DNA from: Glaciihabitans sp. dw_435 | GTDB taxonomy: Bacteria > Actinomycetota > Actinomycetes > Actinomycetales > Microbacteriaceae | Reading direction: 5' to 3' | DNA: 64,000 nucleotides | Assembly (NCBI RefSeq): GCF_018449675.1 | Contig: NZ_JAAVUZ010000007.1 | Location: forward strand, 62,001-126,000 | Shown: positions 18,160 to 26,239 of the stretch, one piece after another | How positions within the stretch are numbered: position 1 is the first letter of the stretch | Layout: each line of letters opens with the position of its first letter | The notes under the pieces: generated by a model | The model's input: the letters and a program-made list of their open reading frames with translations, nothing else | The model's database searches: none | Told to the model about the DNA's origin: nothing | Made by a program: the position numbers and the translations under genes

Positions 18160-18894
18160 ATGACCACCGGATCACACGCGGGCAGCGAGATCCTTCTCGC
18201 CGACGTCGTCTTTCTGACCCAATGGAATCCCGCGACCCGGTTGGCGGCTCCCTGGCCCAGGGGCCAGGGCAAGCAGGGATCGTTCGACGCCGTAATTCAG
18301 GCGGCGGTGCTCGCGGATCTCGTCGGGGGTGGGCACGCGGCCCTGCAGTCGAAGTCGCTGTCGGACTCGACGGAGATCACCGCCGTGGCGACCGCGGTCG
18401 AGCCCGCGCACCCGCTGCTGCACACGGCGTGGGTGAGCCTCGCCAATCAGAAGTCCCACGCGCTGCGACGCCAGCTCATCTGGCTGGAAACAAGGATGTC
18501 GGGGCGCGCGGTGGAACTTGGCCTGATCGACCGGCGCCGCGAGGCACCCTTCGATGACTTTCTGACGGAGTCCGGCAAGGCCACTGCCGCGAAGACGCGA
18601 GCGGAATTGGTGGCGTGGGCGAAGCGCGACGACGTGGACGCGAGTGCCGCGGCCCGGGGCCGGGAATCCATCCCCGCTACCTCGGATCTCAGCGCCGACT
18701 CCCGTGCGCTCGCTGCGCTGCTGCTCGAGGGCGATGTGTGGGCACGGGTGTGGCCCGGGCTGTCGGCGGACGAGTACGATCGCGTGAATTCGCGCCTGCA
18801 CCTCGCGCGAAATGAGTCACTCTCGGAGGCACGCGCCCACTGGGATGTCATTCTTCGCCAGCTTGCAGAGCTCACCACTCCAACTATGGGCTGA
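18160..18894 (+). CDS. GPP34 (GOLPH3/VPS74-like) domain protein 3
   Basis: 244 residues. LLADVVFLTQWN, AAVLADLVGGGHAAL, HPLLHTAWVSL and a C-terminal ALAALLLEGDVWARVWPG line up with copy 2, showing tandem duplication followed by strong divergence. The start ATG has a CGAAAGAGG ribosome site about eight bases upstream. It is the last gene of the operon that begins with the PP2C phosphatase; a hairpin follows. Soluble, no signal peptide. Confidence 0.6.
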   Translation: MTTGSHAGSEILLADVVFLTQWNPATRLAAPWPRGQGKQGSFDAVIQAAVLADLVGGGHAALQSKSLSDSTEITAVATAVEPAHPLLHTAWVSLANQKSHALRRQLIWLETRMSGRAVELGLIDRRREAPFDDFLTESGKATAAKTRAELVAWAKRDDVDASAAARGRESIPATSDLSADSRALAALLLEGDVWARVWPGLSADEYDRVNSRLHLARNESLSEARAHWDVILRQLAELTTPTMG

Positions 18895-18907
18895 GCGGTC
18901 AGTCCGC

Positions 18908-18925
18908 CGCCCCAGTCGTGGGGCG
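18908..18925 (+). terminator. Hairpin closing the signalling/GPP34 operon
   Basis: CGCCCCA (18908-18914) and TGGGGCG (18919-18925) form a perfect seven-pair stem with a GTCG loop, 14 bases after the last GPP34 stop. No T-run follows. Confidence 0.5.
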
Positions 18926-19006
18926 AATGTAGCGGTTGCGGGCGCTAATCCACGCTGCCTGATCGTGTCGTGCGCGCCGCTCAGGGTGCCGGCAGCCGTC
19001 GGGTGC

Positions 19007-19012
19007 TACCCT
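19007..19012 (+). promoter_or_regulatory. Probable -10 element for the leuCD leader
   Basis: TACCCT fits the actinobacterial TANNNT -10 pattern and sits five bases before an ATG (19018), the spacing expected for a leaderless transcript. No clear -35 is seen. Confidence 0.4.
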
Positions 19013-19017
19013 GAAAA

Positions 19018-19137
19018 ATGTGCAGTTCGAGCGGCTCCTCCTTCTTCGTTGCCGCGACGAGACCTAATTCCCCAGGCCTTCCTCGTCGCGGAGTTTGCCG
19101 TTGGCTGACCACCTTCTTAGAAAGACCGCAATCATGA
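19018..19137 (+). CDS. Possible 39-residue leader peptide overlapping leuC start
   Basis: An open frame starts at ATG 19018, at the predicted transcription start, runs through the whole leuC leader and stops at TGA 19135-19137, overlapping the leuC ATG (19134) as ATGA. The peptide begins [10 protein letters not shown] and has three Leu codons but no Leu run. The internal hairpin 19052-19091 would lie under translating ribosomes. This could be a leader peptide that couples translation to leuC. Coding status is inference from position only. Confidence 0.35.
   Translation: MCSSSGSSFFVAATRPNSPGLPRRGVCRWLTTFLERPQS
19052..19091 (+). promoter_or_regulatory. Hairpin in leuC leader, possible attenuator
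   Basis: CCGCGACGAG (19052-19061) and CTCGTCGCGG (19082-19091) are perfect ten-base arms with a 20-base loop. They are followed by AGTTT and end 42 bases before leuC. This is consistent with attenuation of leuCD, but no anti-terminator was worked out. Confidence 0.45.
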
Positions 19138-20711
19138 ACGCTCCGCACGAAGAACCGGAAACGCACGACGTCCCCGCCCGTACCCTGGCCGAAAAGGTGT
19201 GGGACGACCACGTCGTGGTCAAGGGCGAGAACGGCAGCCCCGACCTCATCTACATCGACCTTCACCTGGTGCACGAGGTAACGAGCCCGCAGGCATTCGA
19301 CGGCCTTCGCCAGGCCGGGCGCCCCGTACGCCGCCTCGATCTGACCATCGCCACCGAGGATCACAACACTCCGACGCTGGCAATCGACAAGCCCATCGCC
19401 GACCTCACCAGCCGCACGCAGATCCAGACCCTGCGCAACAACGCCGCCGAGTTCGGGGTCCGCCTGCACTCGCTCGGAGACATCGAGCAGGGCATCGTTC
19501 ACGTCGTGGGCCCGCAGCTCGGACTGACCATGCCGGGAATCACCGTCGTCTGCGGAGACTCCCACACGTCAACGCACGGCGCCTTCGGCGCAATGGCATT
19601 CGGCATCGGCACCAGCGAGGTGGAGCACGTGCTCGCCACACAGACGTTGCCGCTGAAGCCCTTCAAGACCATGGCGATCACCGTCGAGGGCACCCTGCGC
19701 CCGGGCGTCACGGCAAAGGACATCATCCTGGCTGTGATCGCGAAGATCGGCACCGGTGGGGGACAGGGCTACGTCCTGGAATACCGCGGCAGTGCCATCC
19801 GCTCGCTGTCTATGGACGGCCGCATGACCATCTGCAACATGTCGATCGAAGCCGGTGCACGCGCTGGCATGGTCGCTCCCGACCAGACCACCTACGACTA
19901 CCTCAAGGGGCGCCCGCACGCTCCCGTGGGAACGGACTGGGACGACGCGGTCGCGTACTGGGACACCCTGGCGACCGACGATGACGCCGTGTTTGACGCC
20001 GAGGTCTTCCTCGACGCCAACGAACTCGAACCGTTCGTCACCTGGGGCACCAACCCGGGCCAGGGCGTATCGCTGAGCGAGCCCGTTCCGAACCCCGCCG
20101 ACATCGCCGATCCGAACGAGCGGGCCTCCGCCGAGCGTGCCCTCGAATACATGGACATCACGGCCGGCACCCCGATGAAGGACATCCACGTCGACGCCGT
20201 CTTCATGGGGTCGTGCACCAACAGCCGCATCGAAGACCTGCGTGCCTTCGCCTCGATCATCAAGGGCAAGAAGAAGGCCGATGGCGTTCGCGTCATGGTC
20301 GTCCCCGGTTCCGCCCGGGTTCGCATCGAAGCCGAGGCCGAAGGCATCGACAAGATCGTCGAGGAGTTCGGCGCCGAGTGGCGTTTTGCCGGTTGTTCCA
20401 TGTGTCTCGGCATGAACCCCGACCAGCTCGCACCGGGGGAGCGCTGTGCGTCAACCTCCAACCGCAACTTCGAGGGACGCCAGGGCAAGGGTGGTCGCAC
20501 CCACCTCGTTTCCCCGCTCGTTGCCGCGGCGACCGCCATCCGCGGAACGCTGAGCAGCCCGTGGGACCTCGCGACGGCCGGAGAACCGGTTCTCGCCGGC
20601 GACTTCGCGTCTGCCGAGGCATCCGGCACTCCCGCGAACCGCGGAGCGCGCACGCTGGACATCGATCCCGACTATGTCGCGGGTCCCGACGGAAGCCAGG
20701 AGAACAACTGA
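19134..20711 (+). CDS. leuC: 3-isopropylmalate dehydratase large subunit
   Basis: 525 residues. With LeuD it isomerises 2-isopropylmalate to 3-isopropylmalate in leucine synthesis, using a [4Fe-4S] cluster. The cluster ligands are visible as Cys361 (GSCTNSR), Cys421 and Cys424 (CSMC), the usual aconitase-family spacing. The N-terminal [13 protein letters not shown] is typical. ATG 19134 is chosen over the TTG 13 codons upstream because homologous starts lie just before RTLAEKVW and AGAAAGA precedes it. The stop overlaps leuD by one base, so the subunits are translationally coupled. Confidence 0.97.
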   Translation: MNAPHEEPETHDVPARTLAEKVWDDHVVVKGENGSPDLIYIDLHLVHEVTSPQAFDGLRQAGRPVRRLDLTIATEDHNTPTLAIDKPIADLTSRTQIQTLRNNAAEFGVRLHSLGDIEQGIVHVVGPQLGLTMPGITVVCGDSHTSTHGAFGAMAFGIGTSEVEHVLATQTLPLKPFKTMAITVEGTLRPGVTAKDIILAVIAKIGTGGGQGYVLEYRGSAIRSLSMDGRMTICNMSIEAGARAGMVAPDQTTYDYLKGRPHAPVGTDWDDAVAYWDTLATDDDAVFDAEVFLDANELEPFVTWGTNPGQGVSLSEPVPNPADIADPNERASAERALEYMDITAGTPMKDIHVDAVFMGSCTNSRIEDLRAFASIIKGKKKADGVRVMVVPGSARVRIEAEAEGIDKIVEEFGAEWRFAGCSMCLGMNPDQLAPGERCASTSNRNFEGRQGKGGRTHLVSPLVAAATAIRGTLSSPWDLATAGEPVLAGDFASAEASGTPANRGARTLDIDPDYVAGPDGSQENN

Positions 20712-21307
20712 TGGAGAAAGTCACGGTCGTCACCGGCGCCGCGGTTCCGCTGCCACGTGGCAACGTCGATACCGACCAGATCATCCCGGCCGTCTTCCTC
20801 AAGCGCGTCACCAAGACCGGCTTCGAGGATGCGCTGTTCTACGGCTGGCGCCAGGATCCCGACTTCGTGATCAACAACCCGCTGTATGCACACGGCGGTG
20901 TTCTGATCGCCGGCCCGGACTTCGGAACGGGGTCCAGCCGCGAGCACGCGGTATGGGCACTTCGAGACTTCGGCTTCAACGCCGTGCTGAGCCCTCGGTT
21001 CGGCGACATTTTCCGGGGAAACTCGGGAAAGCAGGGCCTTCTGGCCGGGCAGATCAGCGAGGCAGACGCAGAGAAAATCTGGGCTCTGACCGCTGCGACG
21101 CCGGGAATCCAGATCTCCGTTGACCTGCTCGAGAGAACCGCCGTGATCGGCGACCTGAGCGTTCCATTCGAGATCGACGATTACACTAGATGGCGTTTGC
21201 TCGAAGGCCTGGACGATATTGGCCTGACCCTGCGTGACGAAGCGCACATTACAGAATTCGAAAACAGCCGTGCTTCATGGCGGCCCAAAACATTGCCGGT
21301 GAAATAG
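20711..21307 (+). CDS. leuD: 3-isopropylmalate dehydratase small subunit
   Basis: 198 residues, the usual length. It contains [15 protein letters not shown] near the N-terminus, [14 protein letters not shown] (substrate loop) and a C-terminal [15 protein letters not shown]. It forms the swivelling domain partner of LeuC. The ATG overlaps the leuC TGA as TGATG. The murA ATG begins immediately after its TAG, so leuC, leuD and murA probably share a transcript. Confidence 0.97.
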   Translation: MEKVTVVTGAAVPLPRGNVDTDQIIPAVFLKRVTKTGFEDALFYGWRQDPDFVINNPLYAHGGVLIAGPDFGTGSSREHAVWALRDFGFNAVLSPRFGDIFRGNSGKQGLLAGQISEADAEKIWALTAATPGIQISVDLLERTAVIGDLSVPFEIDDYTRWRLLEGLDDIGLTLRDEAHITEFENSRASWRPKTLPVK

Positions 21308-22672
21308 ATGTCGCTCCTCACAGACGCCCAGAAGGCCGGAGAACGAGTCGGACTGAAGTCAGACAAAATTGTTATCAACGGCGGAAAACCACTTCGCGGG
21401 CGTATCGAGGTTCGGGGTGCAAAGAACCTCGCGACCAAGGCCATGGTGGCGGCACTGCTCGGTGACTCGCCCAGCGTTCTGAAGAACGTTCCGGACATCA
21501 GCGACATCAATGTCGTGACCGGAATGCTCAACGCGTACGGCGTCTCGGTCACCAGCACCGCCGAGGGCGAGCTGACGCTCGACCCGAGCAACGTGCTCAA
21601 GGCTCACTTCGCCGAGATCGACGCGCTTGCCGGCTCCAGCCGCATCCCGATCCTGTTCTGTGGCCCGCTCCTGCACCGTCTGGGCGAGGCGCTGATCCCC
21701 GACCTCGGCGGCTGCCGCATCGGCGACCGCCCGATCGACTTCCACATGGACGCGCTGCGCGCGTTCGGTGCCGTCGTTGACAAGAGCTACGAGGGCATCC
21801 GCCTGACGGCCCCGAACGGCCTCAAGGGTGCAGAGATCGAGCTGCCCTACCCGAGCGTCGGCGCGACCGAGCAGGTGCTGCTCACCGCCGTGCGGGCGAA
21901 GGGCGTCACCGAACTCAAGAACGCGGCCATCGAGCCCGAGATCATGGACCTCATCGCGATCCTGCAGAAGATGGGCGCGATCATCAACGTCGAGCCCAAC
22001 CGCGTGATCTTCATCGAGGGTGTCGACAAGCTCGAGGGATACGAGCACACGGCACTCTTCGACCGCAACGAGGCAGCCAGCTGGGCATCCGCCGCGCTCG
22101 CTACCGAGGGCGACATCTTCGTCGGTGGTGCACGCCAGCAGGAACTCATGAACTTCCTCAACATCTTCCGCAAGGTCGGTGGAGCGTTCGACATCAAGGA
22201 TGACGGAATTCGTTTCTGGCACCCGGGTGGCGACCTCAAGCCCGTCGTCGTCGAGACCGACGTGCACCCCGGCTTCATGACCGACTGGCAGCAGCCGCTC
22301 ATCGTCGCACTGACGAAGGCCCACGGCATCTCGGTCGTGCACGAGACCGTCTACGAGAACCGCTTCGGTTTCACCGACGCGCTCATCGAGATGGGCGCCA
22401 ACATCGTCGTGCACAAGGACGGTCTTGCCGGCCTCACGCGTCGTGTGCCCCAGCGTCCGCTGGAGCAGGCGGCCGTCATCACCGGTCCGACGAAGCTTCA
22501 CGGCGCCGACATCCGCGTTCCCGACCTGCGCGGCGGTTTCAGCCACCTGATCGCTGCGCTCACGGCCGAAGGTCAGTCGACCATCAGCAACGTGGGAATC
22601 ATCAGCCGCGGCTATGAGCACTTCATCGACAAGCTGGAGCTGCTCGGCGCCGACTTCGTCTACGAGGGATAG
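21308..22672 (+). CDS. murA: UDP-N-acetylglucosamine 1-carboxyvinyltransferase
   Basis: 454 residues. It transfers enolpyruvate from PEP to UDP-GlcNAc, the first committed step of peptidoglycan synthesis, in the cytoplasm. The active-site loop is DLGGCRIGDRPIDFH with Cys136, the residue attacked by fosfomycin. RGAKNLATKA near the N-terminus holds the substrate-binding Lys-Asn. The roughly 20-residue N-terminal extension before the EPSP-synthase fold is common in actinobacteria. It directly abuts leuD, an arrangement joining amino-acid and cell-wall genes. Confidence 0.95.
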   Translation: MSLLTDAQKAGERVGLKSDKIVINGGKPLRGRIEVRGAKNLATKAMVAALLGDSPSVLKNVPDISDINVVTGMLNAYGVSVTSTAEGELTLDPSNVLKAHFAEIDALAGSSRIPILFCGPLLHRLGEALIPDLGGCRIGDRPIDFHMDALRAFGAVVDKSYEGIRLTAPNGLKGAEIELPYPSVGATEQVLLTAVRAKGVTELKNAAIEPEIMDLIAILQKMGAIINVEPNRVIFIEGVDKLEGYEHTALFDRNEAASWASAALATEGDIFVGGARQQELMNFLNIFRKVGGAFDIKDDGIRFWHPGGDLKPVVVETDVHPGFMTDWQQPLIVALTKAHGISVVHETVYENRFGFTDALIEMGANIVVHKDGLAGLTRRVPQRPLEQAAVITGPTKLHGADIRVPDLRGGFSHLIAALTAEGQSTISNVGIISRGYEHFIDKLELLGADFVYEG

Positions 22673-22679
22673 CCAGAAG

Positions 22680-23453
22680 GTGCCATCGACGTCACCCGCA
22701 GTGCAGAAGAAGCACACCAAATCCGAAAAGACGCCGACGTTTCGGCTGATGGCGTTCATCGCCATTCCGCCGATGCAGGCCATCGCGAAGCTGGTGCTTC
22801 ACAACGGCGACAAGGTGCCGAAGACTGGTGCCTTCGTGCTCGCTCCCAACCACTACAGCGAGATCGACCCGATCATCATGGGCATGGCGCTGTGGAAACT
22901 GGGGCGTGCCCCCCGGTTCCTCGCGAAGGCATCGCTCTTCAAGATTCCCGTGGTGGGAGCGCTGCTGCGTCGCTCGGGCCAGGTGCCCGTCGAGCGCGCA
23001 GGGCAGACCCGGGGAAGCGATCCGATTGCCGGCGCCCGCCGGATCTCGCAGGACGGCCTCGCTGTCATCATCTACCCGGAGGGCTCGCTGACCCGCGATC
23101 CCGACCTGTGGCCCATGCGCGGCAAGACCGGCGCCGTGCGCACTGCCCTGCAGCAGGACATCCCGGTGATCCCCGCCGCCCACTGGGGCACGCAGAAGGT
23201 CATGCCGCGATACGGCAAGAAGATCAGCCTTTTTCCCCGCAAGACCATCCACATCGTCTTCGGAGACCCCGTTGACCTGTCCGCCTTCCGCGGCCGCGGT
23301 CTTGACTCCAAGACCCTGTCCGAGGCCACCGACGTCGTGATGCAGTCCATCACGAAGCTGCTCGAGGGCCTTCGTGACGAGACGGCTCCTCCCACCCGCT
23401 GGGACCCGAGCAAAAACAACCAAGCCGAAACGGGACGTTTTGACCAATCGTAA
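22680..23453 (+). CDS. 1-acyl-sn-glycerol-3-phosphate acyltransferase (PlsC-like)
   Basis: 257 residues from GTG 22680 (GAGGGA 11 bases upstream); GTG 22701 is an alternative without a well-placed RBS. It has the acyltransferase motifs NHYSEIDP (HX4D), PVERAG and YPEGSLTRDP. A hydrophobic N-terminal patch suggests membrane association. It would make phosphatidic acid from lysophosphatidate. It overlaps gpsA, which supplies glycerol-3-phosphate, so the pair fits phospholipid synthesis. Confidence 0.88.
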   Translation: MPSTSPAVQKKHTKSEKTPTFRLMAFIAIPPMQAIAKLVLHNGDKVPKTGAFVLAPNHYSEIDPIIMGMALWKLGRAPRFLAKASLFKIPVVGALLRRSGQVPVERAGQTRGSDPIAGARRISQDGLAVIIYPEGSLTRDPDLWPMRGKTGAVRTALQQDIPVIPAAHWGTQKVMPRYGKKISLFPRKTIHIVFGDPVDLSAFRGRGLDSKTLSEATDVVMQSITKLLEGLRDETAPPTRWDPSKNNQAETGRFDQS

Positions 23454-24444
23454 GGTCGCCGTTCTCGGCGCAGGATCGTGGGGAACCACGTTCGCAAAGA
23501 TCCTCGCCGACGGCGGTTCCGACGTCACGATCTGGGCACGTCGCCCGGAGCTGGCGCGGGAAATCTCCGAGTCCAAGCGCAACAGTGATTACCTGCCGGG
23601 CATCAATCTGCCGCGCAGCATGAAGGCAAGCTCCAAGCTGGCCGAGGTTCTGGATGGCGCGGAGCAGGTGTACCTCTCCATCCCGAGCCAGACCCTCCGC
23701 GAGAATCTCATCGCCGTGCGCGGCATGATTCCCGCCGACGCCGTTGTCGTCTCCCTCATGAAGGGTGTCGAGAAGGGCAGCGGATATCGCATGAGCGAGG
23801 TCATCGAGCAGGAACTCGCACTCGGCGAGGATCGCGTTGCCGTGGCATCCGGACCCAACCTGGCTCTGGAAATCGCCAAGCAGCAGCCGACCGCGGCCGT
23901 CATCTCTTCCGCGAGCCTGGAGACGGCCACGGCCGTTGCCATGGCTGCGACCAACCCGTACTTCCGGTCGTTCGTCAACACCGACGTCATCGGCACCGAG
24001 TTCGGCGGCGTGCTCAAGAACCTCATCGCGGTGGCCATCGGCATCGTCGACGGTGTGGGCTACGGCGAGAACACGAAGGCCTCGATCATCACGCGCGGCC
24101 TCTCGGAAATGACAGACTTCGCCGTCGCGTATGGCGCCCGTGCAGAGACCCTCTCGGGACTCGCGGGACTCGGCGACCTCATCGCCACCTGCCAGTCACC
24201 GCTGTCGCGCAACAACACCGCCGGTCGCCTGCTCGGCCAGGGATACAACTTTGCCGAGGTCGTCGCGCAGATGAACCAGACCGCCGAGGGTCTCGCGTCC
24301 GTCGCGCCCATCCTCGAGCTGGCCCGGGCCAAGGGCGTCGACATGCCCATCGTCAGCCAGGTCGCCGAGGTGCTCGCCGGTACGCTGAATCCGCGGGACA
24401 TCGCGCCCCACCTCACCACCGACCCGATGCCCCAGGGAGAATAA
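23440..24444 (+). CDS. gpsA: NAD(P)H-dependent glycerol-3-phosphate dehydrogenase
   Basis: 334 residues. It reduces dihydroxyacetone phosphate to sn-glycerol-3-phosphate. The Rossmann motif GAGSWGTTFA is at residues 9-18, GVLKNLIAVAIG holds the catalytic Lys, and the C-terminal NRNLAGRLL-type region is present as LSRNNTAGRLLGQGY. No ATG or GTG is available at the right place. TTG 23440 gives the standard N-terminus and overlaps the upstream acyltransferase by 14 bases. Three bases separate it from ddl. Confidence 0.95.
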   Translation: MTNRKVAVLGAGSWGTTFAKILADGGSDVTIWARRPELAREISESKRNSDYLPGINLPRSMKASSKLAEVLDGAEQVYLSIPSQTLRENLIAVRGMIPADAVVVSLMKGVEKGSGYRMSEVIEQELALGEDRVAVASGPNLALEIAKQQPTAAVISSASLETATAVAMAATNPYFRSFVNTDVIGTEFGGVLKNLIAVAIGIVDGVGYGENTKASIITRGLSEMTDFAVAYGARAETLSGLAGLGDLIATCQSPLSRNNTAGRLLGQGYNFAEVVAQMNQTAEGLASVAPILELARAKGVDMPIVSQVAEVLAGTLNPRDIAPHLTTDPMPQGE

Positions 24445-24447
24445 CCC

Positions 24448-25539
24448 GTGCCGAAACAGACCGTCGTTCTACTCTTCGGCGGCCGATCCTCCGAGCACAC
24501 GATCAGCTGCGCCACCGCCGGCGGTGTTCTCGACGCCATCGATCGCGATCGGTACACGGTCATCCCCGTCGGCATCACCCGCGAGGGTGCCTTCACCCTC
24601 GAAGAGGACCGCGCCGCCAAGTTCACCCTCAACCCGGACGCCATGCCCGAGGTCGTCGACAACGGTTCCCGCATCCTCTGGCCGCAATCGACCGCGAGCA
24701 AGGAACTGCGGGTAGTGGATGCCTCGGGCGAGGCTCACTCGCTCGGCGACGTCGACGTCGTCTTCCCGATCCTGCATGGGCCATGGGGCGAGGACGGCAC
24801 GCTTCAGGGCATGCTCGAGCTTCTCGGCCTCCCCTACGTCGGTGACGGGGTGCTGGCGTCAGCCCTCGCCATGGACAAGCACTTCGCGAAGATCGCGTTC
24901 GCGGCCGCGGGTATCCCGGTCGCTCCCGGTGTGACCGTCAGCGCCCGCCAGTGGGCAACTTCGCCCTCGTCTGTCGTCGAGTCTGCCGCCGCCCTCGGGT
25001 GGCCCGTGTTTGTGAAGCCTGCCCGCGCAGGCTCCAGCGTCGGTGTGACACGCGTGGAGTCCGCGCTCGACCTGGCTGCTGCCATGGCGATCGGACTCGC
25101 GGAGGACAGCAAGGTGCTCATCGAGGCCGCGATCGTCGGCCGCGAGATCGAGTGCGGTGTGCTCAGCGGGCGGGGAGACGCCGCCCCGCGGGTATCCGTC
25201 GCCGGAGAGATCGTGGTGAGTGGTCGCGCGTTCTATGACTTCGACGCGAAGTACCTTGATGCGCCCGGCATCGATCTGGTGTGCCCGGCCGAGATCTCGG
25301 ACGCCGAGGCATCCACTCTCCGTCAGCTCGCAGCGCGTGCCTTCGACGCCATCGGCGGATCGGGGCTGGCGCGTGCAGACTTCTTCCTCACCGAGTCGGG
25401 CTGGGTGATCAACGAGATCAACACGATGCCGGGGTTCACACCGATCTCGATGTTCCCGAAGTGCTGGCTCGCGAGCGGCATGAGCTACCCCGAGCTGATC
25501 GACGAGCTCATCACGCTGGGCCTCGAGACCGTCCGCTAA
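24448..25539 (+). CDS. ddl: D-alanine--D-alanine ligase
   Basis: 363 residues with a GTG start. It has an N-terminal Ddl domain (LLFGGRSSEHTISC), an ATP-grasp domain with VKPARAGSSVGV, and the C-terminal catalytic NEINTMPGFTPISMFPK. It makes the D-Ala-D-Ala dipeptide for peptidoglycan. The KCW after MFP suggests the ordinary D-Ala-D-Ala specificity, though this was not tested against vancomycin-type ligases. It is in one run with murA, the acyltransferase and gpsA. Confidence 0.95.
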   Translation: MPKQTVVLLFGGRSSEHTISCATAGGVLDAIDRDRYTVIPVGITREGAFTLEEDRAAKFTLNPDAMPEVVDNGSRILWPQSTASKELRVVDASGEAHSLGDVDVVFPILHGPWGEDGTLQGMLELLGLPYVGDGVLASALAMDKHFAKIAFAAAGIPVAPGVTVSARQWATSPSSVVESAAALGWPVFVKPARAGSSVGVTRVESALDLAAAMAIGLAEDSKVLIEAAIVGREIECGVLSGRGDAAPRVSVAGEIVVSGRAFYDFDAKYLDAPGIDLVCPAEISDAEASTLRQLAARAFDAIGGSGLARADFFLTESGWVINEINTMPGFTPISMFPKCWLASGMSYPELIDELITLGLETVR

Positions 25540-25567
25540 CCCTCGCGGTGGGCAGGCGAGCGAACAG

Positions 25568-26215
25568 CTAGTTGCTCGGCGCGTCCGTCGCGAACTGCGT
25601 GGGCGGGACGGCGCGCTCGGGCGTCGTGGTTGGCACCGGGATAACGGATGGCGCGGGCGTCGCTGTCGGTAGGGGCGTCGCAGTCGGTACCGGAGTTGCG
25701 GACGACGTCGGGGTATCGACGGGGAGGCCACCCTCGATGGATTCGTCCGGGGTGACGCACTGACGCTCGGCGGGGATGGCGCTGACCGCGAGGGAGAGAT
25801 CGGTCAGCACGGTGTTGCCGCTGAGGCCCTTCGAGCTGTCGATGACGACCTCCACCGCGGGGTCACGGCCGTAGGTGATGAACGCGAAGACCGGGTCCTT
25901 GGCGGGATCGCGCAGCCAGTCGATGCCGTCCACCGTCACACAGACCAGGGTGGACGTCGGGTCGGGCACTGCGACGCCGCAGTGCAGCAGCACGGTCGCG
26001 GGGGAGCCCCAGGCACCGGTCGCCTGCGCGTTCGTCTCGCGGGAGGGGAGACCGGCGACGGTCTCGGGGAAGTGGGTGACCACCGACGCGCACTTCGGAT
26101 TAATGGCATCCGCTGCCGGCTGCAGTGCAACCGCCTGGGTGCATCCGGTCAACACCGTGGCCAGTAATCCCAGTGCCAGCACCGCGCCTGCGGTCTGCCG
26201 AAGCGTCGCTTTCAT
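25568..26215 (-). CDS. DUF3515 family lipoprotein with Thr/Pro-rich tail
   Basis: 215 residues. A lipoprotein signal ends in LLATVLTGC (lipobox LTGC, Cys25). The middle matches the actinobacterial DUF3515 family, commonly found next to ddl and thiL: CASVVTHFPETVAGL, TGAWGSPATVLLHCG and CVTVDGIDWL. The last 55 residues are a Thr-Pro-Val-Ala low-complexity tail built on repeated TPxP units, which I do not expect in the family. The start is next to a -10-like TAGCCT (26223-26228, minus strand), so a leaderless mRNA is likely. Function unknown. Confidence 0.85.
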   Translation of the reverse strand: MKATLRQTAGAVLALGLLATVLTGCTQAVALQPAADAINPKCASVVTHFPETVAGLPSRETNAQATGAWGSPATVLLHCGVAVPDPTSTLVCVTVDGIDWLRDPAKDPVFAFITYGRDPAVEVVIDSSKGLSGNTVLTDLSLAVSAIPAERQCVTPDESIEGGLPVDTPTSSATPVPTATPLPTATPAPSVIPVPTTTPERAVPPTQFATDAPSN

Positions 26216-26222
26216 CGCATTC

Positions 26223-26232
26223 AGGCTACCGT
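26223..26232. promoter_or_regulatory. Overlapping divergent -10 elements (DUF3515 / thiL)
   Basis: The sequence AGGCTACCGT carries TACCGT on the plus strand, seven bases before the thiL ATG, and TAGCCT on the minus strand, seven bases before the DUF3515 ATG. The two boxes share their central TA. Both transcripts would be leaderless and the two promoters could not be open at the same time. Confidence 0.5.
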
Positions 26233-26239
26233 GTGAACC

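Noticed and set aside
20213-21307. Longer leuD frame starting inside leuC
   Set aside because: The upstream part is an out-of-frame reading of leuC; LeuD homologues begin near MEKVTVVTG at 20711.
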